Shown here in pieces: positions 49,301 through 63,121 of a stretch of 64,000 bases of DNA. A program made the translations under genes and the position numbers. The DNA lies in NCBI RefSeq assembly GCF_017654505.1, contig NC_054552.1, positions 32,104,097 to 32,168,096 on the forward strand, in the 5' to 3' direction. The notes beneath the pieces are model-generated. The model searched no databases. It saw only the letters and a program-made list of their open reading frames with translations, and had not been told where the DNA came from. Origin of the DNA: Polyodon spathula. Taxonomy: Eukaryota > Chordata > Actinopteri > Acipenseriformes > Polyodontidae. Each line of letters opens with the position of its first letter. The first letter of the stretch is position 1.

Positions 49301-52300
49301 TTTCCCCCACATTAAAAACTGTTAAATTGGCCTGTCCTGGAACCAACACAGATTCACTCAGGCTAGAAATCTACACAGACAAAGACAAAATAGAGCCCTT
49401 CCTGACAGAATACAGACCAGGTATACAGTGGCCAGGCAGAGTAACAGCACACGTGGGTTGAACGTGGTGGAGGTCTGGAGAGATGCCATTACCATACAGA
49501 TGTCATGTCTCCCAGCTCGTTGTTCTTCAAGACACCCTCTCTACTTTGTTCTACATCCCATTTGACACCTCAACTGGCATGCCCTCCTTAGCTCAAACAG
49601 TGACAGGTGCTCAGGGCTTTGTAATTATTCAGGCTCAGTGCACTAGATCAGTTCTGGCACCCAAGTGTTAAACTTCTTTTCAATCACAGGGTTTATGGCA
49701 CAGAACCACATTCCTTTAAGAATATATCTTTGTTATTTTTCACTGACGATTCCCCTTAGAACAGATTTTTGCTAATAGATTTTACAGTTAAAAAAACAAA
49801 AACAAAAACAAAAAGCAGGTCGACAATCAATTGAAACACGGGAGAACTTTGTCAGATAGTTATCATTTCCAGCTGGAAAAAATAAAAGCTACACTACTCT
49901 TTGCTTTAAATGCATAAGCTAGCTCTTGCTCGTATCACGAAAGCTGCATTTCTTTCTAATTACACCAAAGCTGGTGCTTATAAAACTCTAAAGAATCCAG
50001 CTAGAAAACCACTGGAACAGTTTTAAAGTATTACTGGTGCCTACTGGATTGTGTTGGGTAGCTTTTGTTGCCATGCGAGAAACCCAACTAAACCAGAGTG
50101 GCTTGTATCTTTAATTTTTGTTATTTGTTGGGGATGGGGGGTACAGAACACTCTGCAAGCATTCCTCTGTTGCTTTAAACCACAGACAGTGCTTTTCATT
50201 ATGGTGACAATAACGCATTGTATACACAGACCTATTTATGGGATGATTCCTCATAGCATTGGTTAGCACACACACTATAATCTTTTGCTTTACTTGCAAG
50301 AATAACATGTCATTTAGAGTTTAATCCATAACCTAAAACTCCCTAACTCTCATTACAGAAACTTGTGCCTAGGTAAACAAAGCAATACAGATCACAGGGT
50401 GAACAACTTCAAATTACACTGTCACCTTACCTCTCTGTTATATTAATAAGCACCAGCTAGTGCACACAAGCGTGTTGCCATGGAGACTGGAGTGCAAAGT
50501 GGCAGATCACTAGCAGTGAAGACCTAAATCTGAAGATACCGGAACTGCACTGAAATATTGATTTTTTTAATCAATTATTATTATTCAAATTCACATTGTA
50601 TTTGTATACTGAACTTATAATAACACATAAAATAGGTAATGCATTGATCTAATTTCTACAAGTTTTTCCACAAACAAATGTAGACGAATCAAAAGACCCT
50701 TAATTGAATATATAACATGTTTATTTCTGAGTTTATGGGGTATGTTTCTACTATCTGAAAACATTGTGCTAATGACAATTTGGAGTAAATGGATTTGAGA
50801 TTTATAGCCCTTAGATACTGTACACATCCCTTAGGCAGCTATTCAGAATCTCTCCTTGGTAAGACAGAGAGCAAGTGGCTGAGTTGGGATTCAAGCCCAA
50901 GTCTCCTTGTTCCAGCTAACATGCTCAAATCAAAACAGTGGCCCGAAAACGTACCAGAAAGCCCTCTGCATTGGCCCCATGAGTTCCAGTATTGCAAGTA
51001 TGAGGAGAGAGTTTTTAATCTTGTTTTTTCCTTTAGCATTCTGCACCTCCCACACGGGGGGCATTTCTGGTTGAGATCAGTCCACACTGTGAGCTATCAT
51101 ATTCTCAAACCTGATACCTGTGCTCCATAGTCAATAAAGGGCTAGTTCACAGTGCAGCCCATTCCAAGCAGGGCAAGCTCTGCACTGAATCGATTCTGCA
51201 TGAAAACATTGCCAAGCCCTGGAGTTTATCATATCCTTCCATTGATTATTCAACTCAAGAGCAGTAAGTATGAAATTCAATTTTTAGATGAGATTCCTGT
51301 AATGTGTAGAGGAATCTAAGGGCATTCATTTTTAGGGTTGCACACAAGAAAAACCGGGCTCTTTGCAAAAATCATACCATATGCAAAGTTTAAACATGGG
51401 CCATTGGGTCTGCAGCTTGAATGGTATGGCCACCACTCCTCTTCTTTACATGGCTTTGCATATTATGGGGTACATGTATGTTATGTGCACAGACAGACCC
51501 TCCAGTTATGTCACATTTAGCTGTGTCCAAGTGATCAAGAAATGTATTCTTGTTTGTTGCAAATATAATTGTATTATATTTCCATCACGCAACTTGTGGA
51601 AACAGGTTGATTTAATATAGATTGTTTTTTTTATCATCACCATCATATCTTGTCTAGCTATCTATCTGTCTAACTATCTATGTGCGTGTAGTATGTTATA
51701 ATATCATTCAGTTACAGACATCAATGCACAGTAGAATAAAACTAACAATAAGATACTGAAAAATAGGGGGACCAAACCACTGGAAGATGGGGCATTATTT
51801 TCCACAAAATGGCTTAATGAAACAGATATGGGCTGCAAACTTTTCAAATTATAGTGGAAAATGATACTGTGCTGCAATATCTCTTACAGCCTAGTTTATG
51901 CCAAGCTCTTGGTCTGTAGTGTTAAGACTCTCATTTAATCTGTTTAAGCTCTGAGATGTCTGTCATCCTGCCCATGTAAACCCACCTAATAGTTTCAAAA
52001 CATATCATGCTGTCAACACCTAAATGTAAAGTGTATGTACATTTCGGGGGGTAAAGTCAGAAACTTAAAGGCATACCTGACAGCACTTCTAACTGGTAAT
52101 CCTTCAGGCTGTGAGATCGTGCAGCTGCAGCACAGCCCCAGTCACATGAACGGATGGCTTTTATTCAGCAAGTTTACTCATAGCACTCAACACCTCAGGT
52201 GAGCCACTTCATACATATTGCAGAGGGTGCAGTACAGCAGAAACTTCAAGCTCAGTTTTGCCAGAGGTGTAGCTGTTGGAACTTGGTCCATACCTGGTAG

Positions 52301-53068
52301 GATGATCTGCAGTATCAAGCAAATGAGCGCTGCCTTTTGAAAGAATCTTTGCCTGACCTTGTTCTGGTTCCTGGTTATTAGTCACGCCTCACCCAACATT
52401 AGCCTCCTACTGATTTGTGCAGGTTACTAGAGGATACCCTGCCATTGGATTGACTGGCGTGACTTGAGTAAATGAAGCCCCTATGCCTGGAGTTCATAAA
52501 GTTAATCTATGTTTGAGATACAGGTATTTGTACACACCTCTATTTTTTTTTAGAACATCTGCTCTTGTCAAAGACCCTGTGAGCCCTCCCTAAAGAGGAT
52601 AGGGGGCTATGATAAGAATGAAGGTTAAGTGATAAATACTGAATGACTAGCTTCAAGAACAAGAACAGAGACACCCCAGCTTCTGTATCCACAGCACTTC
52701 TTCCCTGGGTAATCAACATGTACTGAGAGCACTTGCTTGACTTCTTCTTTGCTGCAGGTAAGAGAAGAGGCTCCCTGTCAAACATGACAGGGTCAGGATG
52801 AATCTGTGATGATCGACAGTAATTAACATTGTGGAAGAATTCCTGCTGGAATGAGTCCCTGGCAGTGTGTGCGAGCCCCAGAGGGTGCCTTTTGCAGAGT
52901 TCTCATGAGGGGCTTGTGGAACTGTGTAGCAAATCACGGTGTTGCACAGAATATTGCCCTGCAGAATTCCACTGTATAGCAAAGGGTTACAGTATAGTAT
53001 CCTATAGAATTGATTAATAATGAAAGGACAATAAATTGCTAGGATACTAATTATGTTATAGTATAGTC

Positions 53069-53911
53069 CAGTAATCTCCGCGTACAGGAACACCTCCTAA
53101 GAGAACACTTCGCCTAAGGGAACACCCTTGTGGTGAAACAGATTTATCCCATTGTAAATGCTCCGGATAAAGGAACAGGAACGTCCCTTAACAGAACACC
53201 TTCCTAGCACCGATAGCGATTCGTTTGCAACAGATACAGTACTTGTCATTGCGAGAGTGTCTTGAGGGACACTGATTGGTTTATTTAATCATTCCAGAAT
53301 CGTCGTCATGTCATTGAATTATTTGGTATTATCATTTCCACGTGTGCGCCTCTTCACTATGAAATGGCTTGTAAACAAACGGCAAAACGCACCGCTGTTG
53401 CGCTTGCTACACAAAGCTGGAAATTGCTCTAAAAAAAAAAGAAGAATCAGATACAAGCCGCCGAGCAATTTGGTGTTTCCCGTTCTGATAAGTTGGTTCA
53501 CCATTCTGTTAAATAATGTGCATGTTTTGTATATTGCAGCTGCATTTTGTAACGTTTGTAGGGGTGCCTCTGCCATTGTGATAGCCCGAAACACACCCGC
53601 CAGCTAATATAGCACATAATGATTTAAGCTTTTTGACCGTTTTGTTTTTCTTTAATTTTATTAACGCTAGTTTGTCTGTTACTTTATTATAGTTTATTTA
53701 CATACACCTACCTATTGTTTTGCTTTTAATTATTCAGTTAATTGCTTATGTTGATGCACACGCGTCATGACAAGTAATACATATTCATTTTTATTTATTT
53801 ATTGATTGATTCATATTGTGTCTGGTGGCTAACTCCGTCTTCGAGAACACTTCTGTTATAAGAACACTTCGCTCGCTTCCCGACGGGTGTTCTCTTAGCC
53901 GGAGAGTACTG
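53069..53911 (+). mobile_element. pogo/Tigger-like DNA transposon relic
   Basis: 843 bp with inverted ends: the left cagtaatctccgcgtacagg (then aacacc) mirrors the right gggtgttctcttagccggag (then agtactg). The right end abuts TATA, as expected for TA-target pogo elements; the left TA appears mutated. Inside, the + strand encodes QAAEQFGVSRSDK, typical of the CENP-B-like helix-turn-helix of pogo/Tigger transposases, preceded in another frame by KRQNAPLLRLLHKAG. The transposase is frameshifted, and the DDE catalytic part is missing at this length. A dead, internally deleted copy. Confidence 0.7.
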
Positions 53912-56640
53912 TATATCTTTCTATGTATCTCTACATCCCTCCTCCTCTGTTGTTTTATGTTCATTCCATTAATTGCAAAACTTTAAGATGCATTCGGTGC
54001 AGTCATATTCAGCATGCATTAATATCAATAGCAGTAACCCTGCAGGTTCAAGTAGACAGGGTAATAACAGTGTTCTTTCAAACCTCTCCATTATATTGGA
54101 CCCTGCATTCTCAGCAGGTTTCTACTTGTTTTCTTGCTTAAATCTACGGTTACTGTTGGCACTGTTTTCTGGGATTCCTGTTCTGAGTCACATGCTATAT
54201 ATACCCTGCTCCTGGTCTGTAATTGAAGAATAAGGAGCGCTAAAATATATCTACAGTTCTATTAACCTTTTGTCTCACTTTTTTATTTTATTAGTAAGGC
54301 AAAGAAATACTCAGGTCAGGGGTCATCTCGTAACCATGGGAACACACAAAAAAACAGAGAGAAAACAGCACCACGAATCATCCAGTATGACTGTCAAAAT
54401 CACAACAAGCATGGATATTGTGAATTATACAGTGGCGAGGATTGTACTCCTATTCCTTTCAATGGACTATATCTCAGGATAGTGATTCAGAACTACAACC
54501 TCATTGCTATTTCAAATGGCATCATAGCCATTGTATATTCGCAATAATGGCAGCTCATGGTGTGTGTCATTATGGGATACCTTGGGTGTCTCCTGATGCC
54601 TCACAATGCACCCGTAGCATTACGATATCCCACTGCAACACACACCCTGCAAAATGCCCACAGAATAACAAAGAACTGCACACTGTGTTCTCATTGGTTT
54701 CTATGGTAACTTGACAATTTAAATCATTTAAATTACAAAATGACTGATGTCTACATGTCTCGATGCCGATGGTCGATACAGTACGGATGGTTTTTTTTTT
54801 TTTATTTCTTCAAAAGCAAGCGGATACAGATTTACACCTACAGAAACTGGCCAAGAGACAGTAGAAGTTTGTTTTCAACAGTTTAATCTTTTTTTTTTTT
54901 TTCCCCCCTTTCCAAAGTTTTAATGTCAAAGTGCAGTGACTGACAGAAGCAGGGCTCAGACAAGCCTCCTTTTGTTGATACGCTGGCCTGGGCCAACAAG
55001 GCCTGTCAAACCTGTCTCCGTGTAATGAGAGCTTGAAGATGAAAAAATGTCATCCAGGGGAGAGAAGGTGGGGTGGAAATACTCATCTGCAGCGCACAAA
55101 AGACTTTCTTTTGAGGGGGGGTGGGGGGTGGGGGGCAGGAACTCAATAACTTAATTTCACCTCATCAAGGGGTTAGGAATAAAAAAAAAAAAAAACAGTG
55201 CCTTTTCATGGCCCCAGCCTGGATTCACGGCTTCATTGTTTGATTAAAGATGTATCCTGCCTAAAATTACCATCTCTTGTTCCTAAAGAGGCTTCATTTG
55301 AGAGCGGCAGCCAGCCAGGCTGGCAGGATTACAAAGGATCGGGTAAGACGAGCAGGCAGTGAGGAACGTGCAGGGAGAATAGGTGTGGAAAGTGAGGTCT
55401 CCCTCTCCAAGGTGTTACGCTTCAGAGATGGGAATAATTACCCTCTTTGGAAGATCTCAGTCATCTGCGTTTTTATTAAAGATGCAGCATTCCATTTCGT
55501 TGACCTAAATGCGCCTGCGTTTAAACATACAGTGGTTAGACACAGAGCTAGGAAAACGCCTGCAGTATGTAGCACAAACAGGGTATCCCTCTCACTTATT
55601 GTTTGGCTTATTATCCAAATCCCTGATGTGTATTCTGTGCTATATAAAAGATTCATCCCCCTGTTGCAGGTCATTTTCAACCCTGATGAACAAGACGGCA
55701 GAATCGGCTTTGATGGAAGACTGGTGCTAGTAGTTCTGAAAACAAAGCGACACAGATATAAAATATGAACCATTTAAACAATCTGTCTAGGGTATAATCA
55801 TTAGTACAGTAGCATAGAATGCATACTTTCTGAAGCTAAGAACTTTCAAACTGATTGCATGGCTGGACTTGAACATGAATCTGATTAAATAAATAAAGCA
55901 TGCTGTTTTAATGAATCAGATCATTATTCTAGTGCAATCAGCAAGCAATGCCTGGCACGTTACATTCAGTCTCTTCTGTTTAAAGTATACTTGAAAACCT
56001 CCTATTTTCCCCCTGAGGCAGACATGAACCCGTCACAGTGGGTCAACGAATCTCTCTTTAAACCGATCGCTCGCTGTGTTCTCTGCGGTGCACAGTAGAG
56101 AAAGGAAAAATAAGATGAAGAAGCCTTACAGGACAGAGCCATGGGGAGTACAATGCCCCAGCCAGACTTTATCAGACCACTGTCTCCTGCTTTATCTCTG
56201 AGCATAATGGCTCTAAAGTGAACTCAAGTGAAATACTTTAATCTCAAACTGCCGGGGAGGTTTATGTTACTGTACTTTCATTCTCTTTCTTTCTTTGCTG
56301 AATGGCCCTTGTTTATCAAAGAACAATAAGGGCAGGGAGGGCTGCTCTGCTTGTCGTGCCAGGCAGCAGCAGCAGCAGGGCTGTTAATCTCCAGCCTGTG
56401 GGCATCTATTTCCTATCTGTTTCATAGCTCTCCCACATCTATTGCACTGCTCAGCCGGCGCCCTGGTAAGGACAGCACAGTGCGTTGCTTTGCTAGACTG
56501 TGCCCACACTTGGCAGCAGTGGTGGGTGTGCTGTCACAGCCTGGCGACGGTAGGTCTGTCAACAGACACTGCTGGGACATCTGGGTAGAGCTGGTTCAGT
56601 GTGGAGACGCATGGTGATGTAAGAGTCACTCGACTGGCTA

Positions 56641-56708
<68 letters not shown>

Positions 56709-56904
56709 CAATACATCAATATCAAAAGGCATCAGGAATATAGCCCCAGGGCTTGATGTCAGCACAGTAAATTATAACCCCAATTGAAACTGTCAAGAGC
56801 CATGAAAAGCAAGAGATGCCTTGCTCCCTCATCTGAATGAACAATAAATAATATGTTTTTATAAAATGTTACGAGCCAGCCTGCAGTTTATAGGATCGCA
56901 CTCT
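53912..56904. other. non-coding region, no gene supported
   Basis: It contains a T tract (54888-54902), a G-rich tract (55116-55136), an A tract near 55180, a 163-codon frame at 55277-55768 without recognisable homology, and a GA tract at 56643-56704. Confidence 0.55.
56643..56704. repeat. (GA)n microsatellite
   Basis: About 31 GA units. Confidence 0.95.
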
Positions 56905-56963
56905 ATATCAATTATAAAGAAAGCCATTTTGCTGAATCAAGTGGCTTTCTTTATAACTGATAT
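56905..56963. repeat. 22-bp near-perfect inverted repeat (hairpin)
   Basis: Left arm 56905-56926 (atatcaattataaagaaagc then ca) pairs with right arm 56942-56963 (tggctttctttataactgat then at): 21 of 22 pairs, with a 15-nt loop. It could be a miRNA-like hairpin or the core of a tiny palindromic element. Confidence 0.6.
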
Positions 56964-57192
56964 CTAATAAAGAAAGAATATCCACAACTGAAAACAACAT
57001 TTAAGTGACCTTCAGCCCAGAGTAACCCACACTGCTAAACTAAATAAATGGTTACATAAGGATGTACTTTGTTTCCATTTTCACCAGAAGACTAAACCCT
57101 CTATAAACTGTTAATTAACCTGCTTTTTTACAGCAAGCTTCACTGCTTTCACTGTACATGATTTGCACCTGCTGACCTGAACAGTGGCCTGA

Positions 57193-57197
<5 letters not shown>

Positions 57198-57225
<28 letters not shown>
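57198..57225 (+). repeat. poly(A) tract
   Basis: 28 A residues. Confidence 0.9.
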
Positions 57226-57228
<3 letters not shown>

Positions 57229-57581
57229 TACTTCATGGTAAGAGAAAAAAAATCCAGGTATCCCCAAACAGCAGCTGTTTACTTGCATTCATTTATTTAT
57301 CTTCTGTTCATTTTTGAAACCACAGTAGGGCTTTTATTCTATAGAGTACATGCTTTTAATTTACTTCACACCTCCCCATAAACTTCTCAGGGGTCATGAC
57401 TGGTGCAAATGTTTGTAGTGCATAGTGCAGTAAGTTCATTTGAATCTACCTACAGTATACAGTAGCTACAAAGGTATGTCTTTCCACTATGAATTAGCAC
57501 TAGGTAGTTTAAATATCTAACTGTGCTATAAGAGCAAGTGCTCCAATCACTACCTCAGATGCCTTCATGATCCTTTCTATG

Positions 57582-57584
<3 letters not shown>

Positions 57585-57645
<61 letters not shown>
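57585..57645. repeat. (CA)n microsatellite
   Basis: About 30 CA units, 57 bp upstream of the SINE. Confidence 0.95.
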
Positions 57646-57647
<2 letters not shown>

Positions 57648-57701
57648 GATGAAAGCTATATTTGCATCCTGAACTATTCGGGAAAAAAAAGGCAGAATAC
57701 A

Positions 57702-57860
57702 GGGGCTCCCTAGTGGTGCATCCGTTAAAGGCGCTCTGCGTGGAGTGCAGGATGTGTCCTATAGCTTGGACAGTGCTAGTTCAAGTCCAGGCTATTCCGT
57801 TGCCGACTGTGGACGGGGGCTCCCGATTGGCCTAGCTTCCCAGTTTCGACCAGATTCCAA
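57702..57860 (+). mobile_element. tRNA-derived SINE
   Basis: The head ggggctccctagtggtgcat resembles a tRNA 5' half with a degenerate A box. gttcaagtcc at 57779-57788 is a clear B box of a pol III promoter. The body (aggcgctctgcgtggagtgc; tattccgttgccgactgtgg; acgggggctccc) matches a SINE that I associate with sturgeon/paddlefish genomes. The part after gctccc is shortened relative to what I remember, and the 3' end is unclear. It cannot be a tRNA gene: no cloverleaf or CCA-side acceptor pairing. Confidence 0.7.
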
Positions 57861-58655
57861 TGTATATCCCGAAGGGTAGACCCAGTAAGTCTACAGTTCT
57901 AGCCATGCAAACCTGCTACTAAACAGCATGTTTTCAGTTAGTTCAGGGATAGACAAAGCAACCAGGCAGAATTTCACTTTGTTACTTTTTTTTTTTTGTA
58001 AGATGAGAGTTTCTCTGTGGGAAACATTTTTTTTTTTTTTTTTGCCATGCTTTAAAAAAATCAGATGCACAGATTAGAAAATGTACGTGTTCAGTTGCTG
58101 CGTGGGGGTTAGGTAGGTAATGCTTTAAAAGACACAGAAGAAGCCAGTGACAGAGAGAGGGCTCTAGCTGGTAATTACGCCTGTAGCCTTCTACTGTGCC
58201 ACAGGGGTTCTGTTACAGTCCCATCGGAAACGGGAACAGCTTTCTGTATCAAAAGAGCTGAAACCACAGTTGCACTTTGAAGTGTTGAGAATAATGGATC
58301 CGGAGACTGGAGCTACAATAGGCAGAGCGGGGTGAAGTTGCAGGAAAGACTGTTTCGTCATTCTTCACCTCAAAGCCTGGGGTGATACTTCTCGTGTCAA
58401 TGCTGGCTGTGTTTAAATACAAGTGTTTCCATACAGTCTATCTCAACCAACTGACAGCCCTTTTCAGAAATCTTTTCATTATTTGTCTTGTCTAAGTAGG
58501 TCTGCTGAGGTATTAAGATATTATTGCAATACGTATTATTCAGATGTATTCTACTTTACTTGTAGTATTTTTCAATAGCCTGCAGTGTTACTTGAGGATC
58601 ACATTTTGTAATTATGGTAACATGCAGTAAAACATGTTGTTTTTTAATTAATAAA

Positions 58656-58830
58656 CCAGGGGTGGCTAAATTTGGCCCTTCCAGTCCAGGTCTTTGTTCC
58701 AACCCTGTTCTAAATTGTTTAATTGAACCAATTAAACCTCTCTCCAGACCCTGGAGTAGTTTTCGATCTCATTTGACCTGTTAAACCTGGAGTGGAATGG
58801 CGCTCCACAAGCGGGATTGGACACCCCTGA
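58656..58830. mobile_element. Foldback MITE-like element, family C
   Basis: 175 bp. The left ccaggggtggctaaatttgg mirrors the right gcgggattggacacccctga, and tccagtccaggt mirrors acctggagtgga. The centre holds the palindrome gtttaattgaaccaattaaa followed by c. It resembles the common fish repeat starting 'aggggtgtccaat'. Non-coding. Confidence 0.6.
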
Positions 58831-60873
58831 GATGGACTGTTGTATTTCATTATCTTATTAACTTGATATCTTTCAGTAAACAAGTTGAAATAAATGAGTT
58901 CTGGAGACATTGTGGAGGTGTGCACAGCCAGGCTGTCCCTGAGTTTTCAGCACACTAGCTGCGAAAATATACACAGCATTGCATTGAAAAAAAAAGGATA
59001 AAGCCCTTTATACAACATGTGTCAAGAACAGAAGAGAGCTTTGAAGTTAAGTGGAACTCGGCAAGATCGGCATCTCTAACATCATTTAGCTCAAGGCTTT
59101 TCATGATAACTCTCACAATGTCTTAAAAGAGAAAGCGCTTCAATGGAGCTGAAGGTTTGACTTGGTCATCTGTATTGTTATGAGCAGTTCAGACGGTCGG
59201 CATTAGATGACCAAGACTCCAAATATCAATTTCAGACACAGTACAGTCTATCTGCAGTCTTTCTAAACATAGAATTAGTTTCAAAGAGTAAACAGACTAT
59301 ACGCTCCCTCCTGCCTGACCCCTTTGGTTTTCATAGCGCACTGTATCTCCCAACACAGTCCTGTCAATAAGTCTATTACAAATATATTACAAACTAAAAT
59401 AACACATGCATTTTTTGTAGTTTATTAGTGTAGGAATTTGATGACATCCTATTTGATGGTGCAGCAGGAGATGATATTGATGGTTCATTAAATTGTCCCA
59501 TCAGCCAGAATTCAACCATTCCAGTTAAACAGGACAGATACAGGACCTTTTGGAAGAGACAGTGAATCAAGGTGGACATCCTGCAATTTCAATAATGGAG
59601 TTGCTCTCCAGCCATACCTCTCTTTATATGGGTCCCTGGGAATGCGATGCTGCTGTGTTAGTGGATCTGACATGCTTACGTATTATTTTTTCAAACCACT
59701 CTGAGATGTCTTTCCACAGTGGTAGAAAAAAAAAAATCAAGTTACTGTTTTGTTTTAGCGTGTACATAAAACAAAACAAAAAAATAATAATCGCCAGAGG
59801 GGTGAGTGTTGTTCTTCTAACCTCCCACATGTCACCATGTGTAAAGTCATGCCTGAAAGCATGTTATTAGTTCAGGGGATCTGCCGAACAGATGGCTTAC
59901 AACATAATTATACAGATGACCTGAAGTGTCAGCTTTGACCAGCCTGTTCCAACGTTCCTTTTTTGAATTTCCATGTATTGATTCATGTTCACAGCGCTGG
60001 CGTGGCTCTTTAGCAGAAGGGTGTGGGAAGAGAAGCCAGAGGTGGAGCTTTTGTTCCGGCGCTAAGACAAAACAGACAATCGGACTGTCACAGCGCTTCC
60101 ATTCCTGCCAGGCAGGAGGGTAAACTGTGTGCTCCAGTGACACAGTCTCTTCCTGGTGGAGTGGTCAGTACAGCTGCTCACTTGCTCAGACGGAGCCTGT
60201 CAGTATCGCCCAAAGTGTTACTTCCACGAATCTTTTAACCCCAATGTATTTTTTTTTTTCTCTGTGTGCTGTAGTGTTGTTTATCCAAAAAAAAAAAAAA
60301 AAAAAGGCAGTCATTTTATGGAGCAGCGATTGTGTGAAATGCTAGTGAGATAATTGAATTAGAAACCAATAAAATGAGAGAGCTGAGCCAAACTGGTGCC
60401 AACCAAACACAGGCAGTCTGGAATTGTGGTTTCTCAGTAGCCAGTACGGTGACGCGAAGGCTTGGAAACACAGCCGTGGAATGGCCGGAATGGTAAATCC
60501 GGGCTGTGATTTGTACACCTTACCAGAAGTGCTACATGTCTTCTTTTGGACGAGACATGAGGTACAACCTTGTCCTTATTTCGCCTCCAAATTGAAATTC
60601 ACATTAACCCAATTAATGGGTCTTGAGGTAAATGGTGCCTTACCCGACTCATTTACACTACCGGTCAATGTAAACCATTTCCTAAGCGGACTGCTAGTGT
60701 CGTCACACCCACCCTACCCCCACCCCAACCACCCACCCCACCCCCCAATTATTGTTTATCTAAAGTAATTCGCTTTGGGCGAACCCCCCATTTCTTAAAG
60801 ACGCATCTGAACACGCTCTACAGACCCTGGGACATTGTAGCATGTAAAATGTAAGAAATTCAAAAGAAAAAAA

Positions 60874-60876
60874 TGA

Positions 60877-60933
<57 letters not shown>
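60874..60933. repeat. (ATT)n microsatellite
   Basis: About 19 ATT units. Confidence 0.95.
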
Positions 60934-60936
<3 letters not shown>

Positions 60937-63121
60937 ACATTTGTATATATACACTGGTATTCCAGAGTCTCGGTAACAGTGAAAACTAATATTAATATTA
61001 TATCCTTTATGTTGTTCCCATTTAAATAATAAAGTGGATATTCACCTGACCCCTCAATCAGCCGTCTTCATTTTGCTAGCTGGTGACTCTCACAAGCACA
61101 TTATAACGACTCCAGTGGACGACCATCAGCAGAGTGAATCTTTGTTTGAAGCCACCACAGATTGGAAAAGGGGGAAGTCCAGCAGGCACTCCAAATGCAT
61201 GCTGGAACACTGTCCCCAAGTCATTCTGAATGCTGGTGACATGGTGATGTTCTGATTAAGAGACCAGGCTGAGCCGCTGCCCCTTTAAGAGGAGGAGCTG
61301 CAGGTATGTTAGTCTCTGATTGGCCTTTCTCTTGACTGGCCCTCTTACGGGCTCCGCTTCAATAAGCTGCAGTGGTAATAAAACAACGTCAATCCCACGT
61401 TGATAGCCAGGCCAACAATCTTACAAAAATATGATTACTTTCCAGAAGTGACAGGTCATGACAGATACGCGTCTGGGTACCTCACTCCGGCTCCTTGAGT
61501 TTCTATCTGCAGGATCTAATTATGTGACTAACATTGTGTTTATTCTCAGAATAACAAACACCAGGGCTGGAGCAAGGTTTTGCCAAGAAAAAAAAAAAAA
61601 TGTAAAAAAAAAAAAAAAAAAAAAAAAGCATACTTTGTCATCTCTTAGAACGTAAAGCATACTGACATTTTTTTTCTGCATATATGTTTTTTTGAAGCCA
61701 GTTTTTAATGGTAGATTGGCTTAAAAAAAACGATAAAGGCATTTACTAAAACAGATGTCTTTTCCTCAGTATTTTAGAAATTTTTAAAAAGAATGTCATA
61801 GGTTAGTAGACTATTACCACAGTTGTGTGTTGTAAGGGATGCTGATTGCTTATCTGCTCTGGTTAATACATTAAAAGAAAAGAGATGTTTCATAAGGAAG
61901 TCCCATAAGGTTTCAATTATCAAAACTGCGGTGTGTAATTAAATTAGATATGGCTGAAAAACATGTTGGTAAATTAGCAAGAAGCAACTTGGGTGCTTGT
62001 TTAGTTCAGTTGTAACAGGAACAGCTTTTCCTCTTTCCTCTATACATCCAGAAAAGAAAGCTTTGAAAAGCAATCTTAATGTTCAGTGTGTTCAGTGACC
62101 TCTGAGGGGACCTGTACTCTTTGAGCCGATGCTCAGAATAAGCAGACAGCTTGCATCCTCCGTTTACCTCCTTCAGTCACACAATGAGGCCGGAGAGAGG
62201 CAGCTTGGGTGTGCATCTGCTCTCATACCTCAAAGCAGCAAGTCCTCACAGGCGGGCTGTAATAAGCATAGCATTTCCTTTATATTGCACCTTCATGAAC
62301 GCTCGTCCCAGTGCACTCTACAACCTGACATGAGCAATTGAAACAGTGGCTAGAATAGAATGATAAGTTGCTAAACATTGCTGTAACGTACATTTCATGA
62401 TACAGATTTTTTTTCTTCTGATAAAAATGTAGGTTGAATTTAGATTTACTTTATAAAAAAAACCCATTTAGGTCTGGAGTAAACACCTTTTAAAATATGT
62501 TTGATATAGTATGTGTCTTTCTTCTGGGGCAAGAGAGAGTCAGCCATTGACGTTATATTTTTAGTGTCTGTTTTCAAATTTTCTTTTAATGAACTCAGAT
62601 TCTTGCTCAAGAGCTATGTAAGGATGTTGCTTGTTGGAGCGTGCTGTGAGTGTTTTATTACAAACCCCTGTGATTGAAGTAGCCCCCTGAGGAGCCTGCC
62701 CTGGACGCACTGCAGTACACAGCGCAAGCTATGCCAGGAATTGGGGCTATGAGCACACCCTGTCTCCCAGATAGAGATGTCAAAGCAGTCCAGGCGCCAG
62801 GTGAAGTTAAGAAGCAGATCCATTACACGGCAACTGCAGGAGTTAAATATTAGAGAAGCTGGGAGCGAGCTCCTTACTGTACTCCCCAGTGCACTTCCTC
62901 CCAGGCAGCTCAACCAGTTTAGAAAAATAGAGGGACCAATAGGTGATAGTGTGGGAGGGCGGGCCTACAAGCATAGCTAACATACAGCAGAACTATAGAC
63001 ATGTTCTTTACACTTAATACCTCCAGCCCAAGGGGCTGGGGGAGTTGCATTTTCTCACAGTCCCTGAAGTTTGTTCTGGTCTGAAGGAAGGAGATGAGTT
63101 GAATGCAGCTTGAAGTGTGCA

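Noticed and set aside
50853..50930. MIR/CORE-SINE-like fragment (gcaagtggctgagttgggat, then tcaagccc)
   Set aside because: The resemblance to SINE cores is suggestive but short, with no A/B box pair or ends; left unannotated as a separate feature.
55277..55768. 163-codon open frame
   Set aside because: No recognisable domain, no start or splice context, no codon pattern; a frame of this size is plausible by chance among six frames of 64 kb. Transcript data would be needed to reopen it.
57702..57790. tRNA gene
   Set aside because: It has a good B box but no cloverleaf or acceptor stem, and continues into a SINE body.
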